Source of the DNA: Colias croceus
Taxonomy: Eukaryota; Arthropoda; Insecta; Lepidoptera; Pieridae
Length of the DNA stretch: 64,000 bases
NCBI RefSeq assembly: GCF_905220415.1
Contig: NC_059546.1
Location: 11,228,001-11,292,000, forward strand
Direction of reading: 5' to 3'
Shown here: in pieces, positions 59,701 to 64,000 of the stretch
Position numbering within the stretch: the first letter of the stretch is position 1
Layout of the letters: the number at the start of each line of letters is the position of its first letter
Translations under genes and position numbers: made by a program
The notes under the pieces: generated by a model
Seen by the model: only the letters and a program-made list of their open reading frames with translations
Databases searched by the model: none
What the model was told of the DNA's origin: nothing

Positions 59701-59809
59701 TAAGACTGACCATACGATGTGTGGGCAGGACGCGATGCTGGCGTGGGTGCGGCGCCGCCTGGAGCTGGACCGCGAGGACAACGAGCTGCGCGCCGGCCGC
59801 CTGGCCTGA
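44716..59809 (+). CDS. Membrane-associated (MACIT, type XIII/XXIII/XXV-like) collagen alpha chain, multi-exon, 5' part missing
   Basis: This is a multi-exon collagen chain that should trimerise into a triple helix at the cell surface or in the pericellular matrix. At least 24 exons, listed separately, join at compatible GT-AG junctions into about 580 residues ending in the acidic tail. Gly-X-Y runs are broken by non-collagenous inserts in exons 5-7, 9, 11 and 15. Most Gly-X-Y exons are multiples of 9 bp, as in classical collagen genes. The C-terminal signature GLDAPCPLGPDGLP with a second Cys (GCGW) matches what I know of vertebrate XIII, XXIII and XXV and sets it apart from type IV (no NC1 domain) and fibrillar collagens (no COLFI domain). 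The N-terminal cytoplasmic tail, transmembrane segment and proximal coiled coil are not found, so the membrane-anchored topology is inferred from the family. Drosophila CG42342 and C. elegans col-99 are the likely relatives; this could not be tested here. Confidence 0.9.
44979..45014 (+). CDS. Collagen exon 2 (GLLGAPGKNGFP)
   Basis: A 36-bp exon of four Gly-X-Y triplets in phase 0-0, between acceptor ttactttcag and donor gtagtt. It continues exon 1 without breaking the triplet register. Confidence 0.85.
45323..45358 (+). CDS. Collagen exon 3 (GSKGEKGERGFM)
   Basis: A 36-bp phase 0-0 exon of four Gly-X-Y triplets after gacgtttcag and before gtaagc. KGE and RGF triplets are typical of triple-helical sequence. 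Confidence 0.87.
46048..46083 (+). CDS. Collagen exon 4 (GPIGLDGPKGDP)
   Basis: A 36-bp phase 0-0 exon of four triplets between acceptor cacttttcag and donor gtaagt. The intron after it contains the piggyBac-like insertion. Confidence 0.87.
46207..47026. mobile_element. Non-autonomous piggyBac-like element in collagen intron 4
   Basis: The 820-bp element is bounded by TTAA on both sides (46203-46206 and 47027-47030). Its terminal inverted repeats are cccttaatcggccatg on the left and, as reverse complement of the right end, cccttaataagccatg (14 of 16 match). TTAA duplication and CCC-starting termini are hallmarks of piggyBac. No transposase ORF is present. Repeated internal motifs of the form gggaaat..atttccc occur at least five times. 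Confidence 0.75.
47194..47265 (+). CDS. Collagen exon 5, end of a collagenous block entering an NC segment (…GFDVFSAVK)
   Basis: A 72-bp phase 0-0 exon. Five Gly-X-Y triplets (GRPGDKGQKGDHGSP) are followed by the non-collagenous GFDVFSAVK. Acceptor is gatgttccag and donor gtaaac. It opens the NC region that runs through exons 6 and 7. Confidence 0.87.
47644..47712 (+). CDS. Collagen exon 6, non-collagenous cassette (GIKRSVDNYKM…IIAVK)
   Basis: A 69-bp phase 0-0 exon after gggttacag, ending before gtattt. It has no Gly-X-Y repeat and reads GIKRSVDNYKMSP then YTTAEIIAVK. Its end (IIAVK) resembles the ends of exon 5 (FSAVK) and exon 7 (IIQLK), suggesting one NC linker split over three exons. 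Being symmetric, it could be skipped without a frameshift. Confidence 0.8.
48105..48158 (+). CDS. Collagen exon 7, non-collagenous cassette (GLQAAGHNISAQSIIQLK)
   Basis: A 54-bp phase 0-0 exon after gtgcctgtag, before gtgaga. It has one N-glycosylation sequon (NIS). It completes the NC linker, and the next exon resumes with GEPGEPGPPG. Function is unknown; an oligomerisation or flexible hinge segment is plausible. Confidence 0.82.
48492..48966 (+). repeat. Dispersed repeat, copy 2, in collagen intron 7
   Basis: This is the same family as 43459-43908, in plus orientation, with an extra segment (agaagggtcaattctg) near its start. It lies in the intron between exons 7 and 8. Confidence 0.8.
49268..49330. 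repeat. Perfect 15-bp hairpin
   Basis: gtctgatctcgatga (49268-49282) pairs exactly with tcatcgagatcagac (49316-49330). The loop contains two tgacgtaa-type motifs. Confidence 0.7.
49470..49747 (+). repeat. Dispersed lepidopteran-type repeat in collagen intron 7
   Basis: gggttgcactccgggagtgc, then gtgaaaacttgattattaac, ending near gaattgagaacatc and ttttttgaagtcggt. I recognise the arrangement as a common moth/butterfly dispersed repeat. The class is uncertain. Confidence 0.45.
49919..50098 (+). CDS. Collagen exon 8, long uninterrupted collagenous block (60 residues)
   Basis: A 180-bp phase 0-0 exon with 20 perfect Gly-X-Y triplets, from GEPGEPGPPGPPG to GPPGPIGHK. It is rich in GPP and GPI/GPA triplets, the most stable part of the helix. 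The acceptor (taatatag) has a poor pyrimidine tract, so splicing may be weak or regulated. Donor is gttaat. Confidence 0.9.
50428..50533 (+). CDS. Collagen exon 9 with a short interruption (FTTTLK…DAFPTGIIEG)
   Basis: A 106-bp exon from acceptor gtgtttcag to donor gtaacc, phase 0 to phase 1. GDKGDKGERG is followed by FTTTLKGDAFPTGIIE, then GPPGPPGPP. The final G is the first base of a Gly codon shared with exon 10. The break in Gly periodicity marks another NC kink. Confidence 0.86.
50930..51018 (+). CDS. Collagen exon 10, basic collagenous block ending in RGKRGKR
   Basis: An 89-bp exon, phase 1 to 0, with donor gtaacc. It reads (G)SEGARGERGATGAP, then GPPGERGARGKRGKR. The acceptor at 50929 (ttgaag) keeps perfect Gly-X-Y register but is weak. 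A second AG at 50917 (acggcag) is also in frame and would add CVEG. The end fits R-X-K-R, the furin-type consensus, at the border with the NC exon 11. Confidence 0.82.
51035..51083. repeat. Imperfect CA-rich microsatellite in collagen intron 10
   Basis: cacacgcacacgcacacaag and related units just after the donor of exon 10. Confidence 0.7.
51697..51760 (+). CDS. Collagen exon 11, non-collagenous insert (VLSNESRESGSQPP…LIDT)
   Basis: A 64-bp exon, phase 0 to 1. Upstream is a branch-site-like gactaac, then agcttcag; the donor is gtaact. It reads VLSNESRESGSQPP, then LHRLIDT plus the first base of Gly. It was identified by phase: exon 10 ends in phase 0 and exon 12 needs phase 1, and only this exon bridges them. 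It contains an NES sequon and no Gly-X-Y repeat. Confidence 0.75.
52017..52105 (+). CDS. Collagen exon 12 (GTAGAAGPRGPPGLDG…)
   Basis: An 89-bp exon, phase 1 to 0, after cctattcag and before gtacgt. It completes a Gly codon and then runs in perfect triplets through GRPGDAGVPGPPGKP. Confidence 0.88.
52351..52485 (+). CDS. Collagen exon 13, 15 perfect triplets
   Basis: A 135-bp phase 0-0 exon from GEMGPKGEKGDYG through GLPGPPGYPGLKG to EKGDKGDS, with donor gtaagg. The acceptor is aaaatgacag. Confidence 0.9.
52610..52636 (+). CDS. Candidate 27-bp micro-exon encoding KYRKLRRRQ
   Basis: Between exons 13 and 15 the sequence cactag / nine codons / gtaact forms a symmetric phase 0-0 micro-exon. It would insert KYRKLRRRQ, a strongly basic, proprotein-convertase-like site, into the chain. 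The 5' side is pyrimidine-rich further upstream, with a fair acceptor. It breaks Gly-X-Y and I have no transcript support, so it may be chance. Confidence 0.3.
53736..53774 (+). CDS. Collagen exon 15, short NC segment (GDGTGYELYGHEI)
   Basis: A 39-bp phase 0-0 exon after gaacttgcag and before gtaagt. It starts as GDGTG and loses the repeat in YELYGHEI, a further interruption before the next helical block. Confidence 0.78.
54537..54641 (+). CDS. Collagen exon 16 (MMGPPGAPGPAGPPG…GKS)
   Basis: A 105-bp phase 0-0 exon after the strong acceptor cacttttccag, with donor gtacgt. After two Met residues it runs in perfect triplets: GPPGAPGPAGPPG, VAGPPGIKG, DKGDPGIRGKS. Confidence 0.9.
54723..54767 (+). 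CDS. Collagen exon 17 (GERGEKGDPGPMGLP)
   Basis: A 45-bp phase 0-0 exon of five triplets. Acceptor is tgtgttttccag; the donor gttggt is less typical. Confidence 0.86.
54913..54984 (+). CDS. Collagen exon 18 (GPVGLPGEPGEPGEPG…GPR)
   Basis: A 72-bp phase 0-0 exon of eight triplets, with acceptor taattattccag and donor gtgagt. Transcripts can diverge after it, either to the stop-containing exon at 56161 or onwards to 57862. Confidence 0.88.
55209..55269. repeat. Two degenerate ~31-bp direct repeat units
   Basis: gctaatcgttagttgtcaaa and gcgaaacgttggttgtcaag share the same layout (cgtt.gttgtcaa.tga). They lie in the intron between exon 18 and the downstream exons. Confidence 0.4.
56161..56196 (+). 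CDS. Alternative last exon A (EGGWAQHFAFT, stop)
   Basis: After a (GT)n-rich acceptor ending tgtggcag, 11 codons in phase 0 read EGGWAQHFAFT and stop at TAG 56194-56196. The 1.4 kb that follows has several AATAAA signals before the next collagen exon. This fits an alternative 3' terminal exon giving a short isoform that lacks the conserved Cys-containing C-terminus. There is no donor inside the coding part. Confidence 0.6.
   Translation, partial: EGGWAQHFAFT
56197..57600 (+). other. Probable 3' UTR of the short collagen isoform
   Basis: This is a 1.4-kb non-coding stretch after the TAG of exon A with no recognisable repeats. AATAAA motifs occur at 56523, 56798 and 57544; the last is followed by T/GT-rich sequence (tattgttgtt). 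The next collagen exon starts only at 57862. Confidence 0.45.
57544..57549 (+). terminator. Candidate poly(A) signal for the short isoform
   Basis: AATAAA in gcgaataaaatattgttgttc, with a downstream GT/T-rich element. It is the most distal good signal before exon 20, so the best guess for the end of the short transcript. Confidence 0.35.
57862..57888 (+). CDS. Collagen exon 20 (GPPGLDGMK)
   Basis: A 27-bp phase 0-0 exon of three triplets after gtatttcgcag and before gtcagt. It joins exon 18 in register when exon A is skipped. Confidence 0.83.
57975..58028 (+). CDS. Collagen exon 21 (GAQGEPGGKGERGDPGLP)
   Basis: A 54-bp phase 0-0 exon of six perfect triplets, with acceptor tgtcgacag and donor gtacgt. 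Confidence 0.87.
58233..58259 (+). CDS. Collagen exon 22 (GTDGIPGTE)
   Basis: A 27-bp phase 0-0 exon of three triplets, with acceptor ttcatttcag and donor gtcagt. Confidence 0.83.
58348..58383 (+). CDS. Collagen exon 23 (GPKGEKGYKGEP)
   Basis: A 36-bp phase 0-0 exon of four triplets, with acceptor aaccatatag and donor gtgagc. It is preceded by an intron of only 88 bp. Confidence 0.85.
58563..58697 (+). CDS. Collagen exon 24, last helix plus conserved MACIT C-terminal Cys motif
   Basis: A 135-bp phase 0-0 exon with acceptor ctccgcag and donor gtacgt. The basic triplets GPSGKRGRKGDKGERG and EQGVPG lead into LDAPCPLGPDGLPLPGCGW, then RPSK. The two Cys, separated by 11 residues, and the APCP..G.DGLP..GC pattern are the hallmark I associate with the C-terminal NC domain of vertebrate collagens XIII, XXIII and XXV. 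In vertebrates the chain ends just after this motif, whereas here splicing continues into a further exon. Confidence 0.9.
59201..59365 (+). CDS. Alternative last exon B, acidic C-terminal tail of 54 residues
   Basis: After acceptor gtgtggcag, 54 codons in phase 0 run to TGA 59363-59365. About 23 residues are Asp or Glu, with few Arg and Tyr, from EAAREERPGGSHEDADG to GPLDPRRD. The only GT inside the exon (59281) is out of phase for the next candidate exon, so it acts as a terminal exon. Such an extension beyond the conserved Cys motif is not a feature I know from vertebrate homologues. Confidence 0.7.
   Translation, partial: EAAREERPGGSHEDADGEAEDADEPGEYDTRDDELEHARDYEEYPDGPLDPRRD
59729..59809 (+). 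CDS. Alternative last exon C (DAMLAWVRRRLELDRED…)
   Basis: After acceptor gtgtgggcag, 26 phase-0 codons end at TGA 59807-59809. They read DAMLAWVRRRLELDRED then NELRAGRLA, an amphipathic charged helix. Codon use is GC-rich like the neighbouring collagen exons and unlike the intron. It joins exon 24 in frame as an alternative to exon B. Confidence 0.55.
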   Translation, partial: DAMLAWVRRRLELDREDNELRAGRLA

Positions 59810-60290
59810 CCGCCCGGGCCCCTGTCCTCTGCGCGACCGTCTACCGCTTACACTGTAATTGCCAACTTAAAATCATTATTAAATTAAATACCTAGCTGTA
59901 TTTATCATCCGAGATTAAATTATTACGTAGCTACGTTTTCTGTTAACAAAATTATATTTTTTGGATTAATGGAAATATATTACATTAGTCTACTGCTACT
60001 GTTCTAGTGCTTGTATAGATGAAACCTGTATATTATGACTAGGTACATCTCCTGTGAGATATATCGAAGATATTATAATTGGGGAAGAAATAGGTGGAAA
60101 TAGGCAGATGAATAAAAATCGTTCTCCCAGCGCATTTTTACCTCCAAACATAAACAATTAACGAGTAAATAACTTATATTGCTGTAACATATTATAATAA
60201 ATAATCATATAAGTAAGATAATTTTTATATTTTGGAATTTACTATATAAGATTCTGTTCAGCGAATTGTGTACAAATCGAAACGGAATTA

Positions 60291-60480
60291 TTAGGGCGGC
60301 CATACACGGACCGCTTCAAGCAGTTGAGACCGACGCCGCGACCGCGCGGTGAACTATGGACATTCATTCACTGCCGTAGACGGACTGCTCGGCCTTCGCG
60401 ACCGCTTCCAGCCGTCAACTGCGCGGTTTGTAGCGACTGCTCGAGCAGTCAACGACCGACCGCTCGAGCCGTTTGAACAT
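60291..60480. repeat. MITE-like CpG-rich repeat (gggcggccatacacggaccgc…)
   Basis: A CpG-rich block within AT-rich DNA, starting ttagggcggccatacacgga. Inside are gactgctcgagcagtc (a perfect palindrome) and a second gctcgagc. The start resembles the terminal repeat of a dispersed lepidopteran element; the matching right end is not evident, so it is probably truncated. Confidence 0.35.
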
Positions 60481-61397
60481 GAACCCTCGGCATGGGTATC
60501 GGAACAGGAAAACCGCTGCAAAGTTCTCATTGACCTCGTTGCAATACCCTGTCGGCGCTTTTGTCATATTTGGAAAGTTTATACGTGTCGATGTTCGTTA
60601 GAGTCGTGAATATATTATGTACTATAGATAGCAAATAACTGAAGTACAACAAGCGAGTTACCGCAGCATTAGTCCGTTAGCGTTCGTAGCGAAGCAGCTG
60701 AGTTGTGCGCGGCGTGCCGGGCGCGGCTCACTCACTTCACCCAGCTACCCGCTTGTAGAACTAACACATTTGTAAATATCCATTTTATATTAAGATATAC
60801 CTAACTAATAAGACTATGATAATATATTTTTTTAAAGGATTGTGGACTGTATATAAGAAGTTTTTATTTATAAAAAGCTACTTGTATAATTTAATGATTG
60901 TAATTATAAGTTAATACAGAGAGTAATTAAATAATGCTAAGTAAGATAATAATTAGATTGTTGCTGTAAATAATAATTCTTAATTTCGATGTAAACTCGG
61001 GTCGGAATCCAAGATCTATTCAAGTAGGTTATGACGGGGTTTCATTTTAGATTTAGATACTTACTCGCATCTTACTCGGATTTTAAAAATTGACAATCTA
61101 AGTAAATATTATATCGAAGGATAAAATTGTTTCAGATCTTTATTTGTTTTTACATTTCAGAATTGAGTTTTTATAAGAGGTTATAGCTAAACTCAAAAAT
61201 ACTATGTACCTACCTAATGCAAACACCATTATATTATATTATCTAAGTACATAGGTACCTATACTTTGAAAAAATAATATATTTAGTCTTATTGTAACTA
61301 ATAATTAATAATAAGGTATGTAATGAAAACAGATGTTTTGTAAATAGTTATGCTCGTTAAATGTATAAATTTCAAATACTATGAATGTTTATTTAAG

Positions 61398-61403
61398 AAT
61401 AAA
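61398..61403 (+). terminator. Candidate poly(A) signal of the long collagen isoforms
   Basis: AATAAA in aagaataaaagcagtg, followed within 10-40 bases by T-rich and GTTGT sequence, the usual layout of a cleavage site. Confidence 0.4.
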
Positions 61404-61420
61404 AGCAGTGATTTTTTTAT

Positions 61421-63187
61421 TTGTTGTTTTATTTTTTAAACCTAAGTAGTTAGGTAAGTATTAATAAAATGAAAATTATACAGATGATATCAGTGAGATG
61501 AAAATGATTGTCAATGTTGGATTTTATTAAAAAAAATCTACGAAGTCGAAGTTACGAGGCGGACAACCGTTGGCTAGATGAAACAATTATGTAGTAAAAT
61601 AGTCCCGCAAATGTTAGATGCGTCCCGCTCCCGCATATCCCGCACCGCGCACGTCAAATTGTGCGAAAACTAGCAACGAGTGAAATGTTCCGCTTTCGGC
61701 ATGCAATGTCGTCTCCGAGCGGGAAACACCAACAAAATCTGCTTGGCCATTGTACCTACTATGTTACTTCCTTATTATTAGCTTATTGAAATAATCAGCC
61801 GAAGTTGAGGTTTTACATAATATTAACGTAGCTTAGGTACCTAGTTAGGTACCTACTACTAAAAAGTTAGCAAGCAAGGTTTTGTAAGCTTCTTTGTTAG
61901 GTAATTGACTAATGATTATTGGTGACTGATGTTATCTTTAAAAATCTTGCTAAAGAAGTTTCACTTCGGACACGTGTATCACACCCTTTTTTTCATGTAA
62001 CTAATTGAAGTAACTAAATGCATATATATTTTGTACGGAATAAATTACCCACTAATTTATTTTATATAAATAAATGTCATGCATGGGCTTATAGCTAAGG
62101 CTTAAAGTGTTTCTTCAAATACTTATTTACAAATAAATACTTATCTAGCTAGGTACTTAGCTATTCCATAAAACTACCTACTTACTCTAACATTACAGTA
62201 TTAAATTTATCAAAGTGATTTTTCAAATCGAAACACCTTATCTATCACTACATGTATGTCCCTTGTCCCTCTATGTCCCTTTGTATGCTTAAATCTTTAA
62301 AACTACGCAACGGATTTTTATGCGGTTTTTTTAATAGATAGAGTGAATCAAGAGGAAGGTTTTAGTATATAATTTATTAGGTTTTAGACAAAGCGGGCGA
62401 AGTCGCGGGCGGTAAGCTACTACTTAATATTATAAAGCTGAAGAGTTTGTTTGATTGTTTCAACGCGCTAATCTCGGGAAAAAATTAGATAGCCCATTAT
62501 TCGATATACATAGTTAGATAGCCCATTTATCGAGGAGGGCTATAGGCTATATTATACTATTAATATGTATTATCGTCACGCTAGGTAAGGCCTAAGACCA
62601 ACAGGAGTAGAACAATACGGATAAAATCTCGGAATCTCCTGTAATAATGCAATGTTATAATGTTTTTGGTAAATAAAGATCTCTAAATCTCTAAAACCCA
62701 AACACCTGACACTGACATTATTTTGACGTTTAACGTCACTCCGACGCGTACGCGTTCAACCTACGCCAGGCGGCAGGCGCCAGCCATGAGCCACCAGCGG
62801 CCAGTCAGACGTCAGTAATTTGTTCAGTGACAGTATGTCTGTATACGGCGTGGGTGTGTATTTTGTTTGAGAATCGTATTTACAGCGTTGTTCAGTCGTA
62901 ATTAAGTCAGTTAACCCTTAAAGAGTAACGATTATTAGAAACCGAATAGGTAATAACAGGCAAAATGCAATTCACAACCTAATTTGAAATGTGCTTAAAT
63001 ATATCTATAACGCTACACTATACTATAAACGTAAACAAGGTAACAGGAAAAAGTGGATTTACCAAGAAACTAGTCAGCGCCAAGCGGTATGCGGTAAATA
63101 ACATGTAGTCATCAGGGTATATTTGTGCGCGTAATCGTCTGATAACCGCTACAACGGTGCGTATTCCACGCCTCGAACATTTGAAAT
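61421..63187. other. Intergenic region between the collagen gene and the 63.2-kb ORF
   Basis: Contains the repeat fragments at 62277-62475 and a retroelement-like tail near 62650-62697 (aataaagatctctaaatctc). The stretch 62700-62900 is less AT-rich and may hold the promoter of the downstream ORF (tcagt-type initiator motifs). This is inference only. Confidence 0.4.
62277..62475 (+). repeat. Composite of two dispersed repeat fragments
   Basis: aaactacgcaacggattttt followed by agacaaagcgggcgaagtcg and cgggcggtaagctac is one unit; ataaagctgaagagtttg with caacgcgctaatctcggg begins another. Both are non-coding. Confidence 0.45.
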
Positions 63188-63208
63188 ATGGATAAACAAT
63201 GGAAGTGA
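63188..63208 (+). promoter_or_regulatory. Upstream ORF overlapping the start codon of the 63199 gene
   Basis: ATG at 63188 opens a 6-codon frame (MDKQWK, stop TGA 63206-63208) that overlaps the main ATG in another frame. Ribosomes starting here would bypass the main start, a common translational brake. Confidence 0.45.
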
Positions 63209-63393
63209 GAAGGTGGCGGTGTGTGGTGCTGTGGGTGCTGTGGGTGCTGTTAGCGAGATGCGCGAGAGGCGCGGAGAGCGCTGCGCTGCGCTGCCCGCCG
63301 CCGCCGCCCGGCGCGGCGCCCCGCTGCCTGTACCGGGGCGAGGCTGTTGACGAATACTTCTTTAATGTTGATGGTTTGTATAAATACAAATAA
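63199..63393 (+). CDS. Secreted protein: first coding exon or complete 64-residue peptide
   Basis: ATG in a good context (aacaATGG) starts MEVRRWRC, followed by a hydrophobic core VVLWVLWVLLA and a likely signal cleavage after ARGA. The mature part has two Cys (LRCPPPPPGAAPRC) and LYRGEAVDEYFFNVDG. The frame ends at TAA 63391-63393, with AATAAA shortly after, so it could be a complete small peptide. Alternatively a GT after ...NVDG (about 63375) could be a donor and this is exon 1 of a larger secreted or membrane protein. Coding-like high GC contrasts with both flanks. The family was not recognised. Confidence 0.5.
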   Translation: MEVRRWRCVVLWVLWVLLARCARGAESAALRCPPPPPGAAPRCLYRGEAVDEYFFNVDGLYKYK

Positions 63394-63499
63394 AGGTTCC
63401 AATAAATACTTATAAGTACCGAAACTTTTATAAAAATTACATTTATTTATTCGTCCTTTCTCATATTCTATCCATACTTAATATAATATTGTTATTATA

Positions 63500-63735
63500 A
63501 ATTAATTATAAATGCGAAAGTAACTCTGTCTGTCTGTCTGTTACTCAATCACGCCTAAACTACTGAACCAGTTTTCATGAAATTTGGTATGGAGATATTT
63601 TGATACCCGTGAAAGGACATAGGCTACTTTTATCCCGGGAAAATGACGCAATCCCGGAAATCCCACGGGAACGGGAACTATGCGGGTTTTTCTTTAACTG
63701 CGCGGTCGAAGAAGCGGGCGGAAACCTAGAATTTT
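63500..63735 (+). repeat. Dispersed lepidopteran-type repeat with (TCTG)n head
   Basis: aaatgcgaaagtaactctg is followed by (tctg)4, a body containing catgaaatttggtatggag and ggacataggctacttttatc, and an end agaagcgggcggaaacc. The layout resembles the pair at 43.46 and 48.49 kb, which also carry (TCTG)n and end in gcgggcggaagctag. Confidence 0.55.
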
Positions 63736-63743
63736 ATAATTAT

Positions 63744-63789
63744 AGTATCTATGGAGAAGAATCGGCAAGAAACTCCATAGTTACTCTTC
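63744..63789 (-). mobile_element. LINE 3' UTR core in inverted orientation
   Basis: Read on the minus strand, this 46-bp block repeats the 3' UTR core of the 27.8-kb LINE, including agtaactatggagtttc and the following ccgattcttctccatag, with about one mismatch. The stem-loop arms ctatggag/ctccatag are conserved. Confidence 0.7.
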
Positions 63790-63845
63790 TTAACACGTCA
63801 TAGGTAATTCATAACATTATTTTTATATTGTCATAAACAATATAT

Positions 63846-64000
63846 TAGAGGAATGTGTTCCTAAGAAAACAGTAAAAAGAGCCAACCCCAAATATCAATA
63901 TCCAGATTGGTACACTGTCGATCTAATAAACAATATTAAAATTAAGTCACTTCTACACAAAAAATATAAATCAACTAGTTAGAATGTGATTACAAAGAAT
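63846..64000 (+). pseudogene. LINE endonuclease-RT linker fragment, plus strand, with stop
   Basis: The plus frame reads EECVPKKTVKRANPKY, QYPDWYTVDLINNIK and IKSLLHKKYKSTS and then hits TAG. The pattern VPKK...YPDWYT..L...I..K..LHKKYK is typical of the segment between endonuclease and RT in Jockey-like LINEs. It lies just beside an inverted 3' UTR piece and is cut by the window edge. Confidence 0.55.

Larger units (their letters stand above)
59810..61420 (+). other. Probable 3' UTR of the long collagen isoforms
   Basis: AT-rich sequence after exon C with no exon. It contains the MITE-like block at 60291-60480. A good poly(A) signal (AATAAA at 61398) is followed by T-rich sequence. The true end may be earlier. 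Confidence 0.35.

Overview
The window looks like a lepidopteran (moth or butterfly) nuclear genome segment. It is AT-rich, with small CpG-rich islets, many TAGGTACCTA-type motifs and interspersed repeats of kinds familiar from Lepidoptera. Splice sites are of GT-AG type. No prokaryotic gene organisation, CRISPR array or rRNA is visible.

The one large gene is on the + strand from about 44.7 kb to 59.8 kb. It is a collagen alpha chain split into at least 24 short exons. Joined at phase-matched GT-AG boundaries, the exons give about 580 residues of interrupted Gly-X-Y sequence with short non-collagenous (NC) segments. The last collagenous exon carries a C-terminal signature (GLDAPCPLGPDGLP..GC) that I recognise from the membrane-associated collagens (MACIT: types XIII, XXIII, XXV). 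The N-terminal cytoplasmic/transmembrane exon was not found; the first visible exon starts inside a Gly codon, so at least one exon lies upstream. Three mutually exclusive in-frame 3' exons predict three C-termini: a short EGGWAQHFAFT tail (56161), a very acidic 54-residue tail (59201) and a 26-residue amphipathic tail (59729).

Region by region: 1-44.7 kb holds no host exon I can support. It has CpG-rich islets, hairpins, three long inverted-repeat (foldback) elements (24.05, 25.6 and 32.7 kb), a long open reverse transcriptase from a 5'-truncated LINE (27.8-30.1 kb), two older LINE remnants (11.6-12.5 kb minus, 39.4-39.8 kb plus) and other repeats. The collagen introns have taken up a tRNA-derived SINE with a perfect 15-bp target duplication, a non-autonomous piggyBac-like element at TTAA, and two inverted copies of one repeat family that bracket exons 1-7. 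The region 59.8-61.4 kb is probably 3' UTR with a MITE-like insertion. Near 63.2 kb a new signal-peptide ORF starts (first exon of a secreted protein, or a 64-residue secreted peptide) with an overlapping upstream ORF. The window ends in a rearranged LINE whose two parts lie in opposite orientation.

All calls come from reading the sequence by eye. Exon boundaries rest on splice dinucleotides, phase continuity and the Gly-X-Y pattern, not on transcripts.
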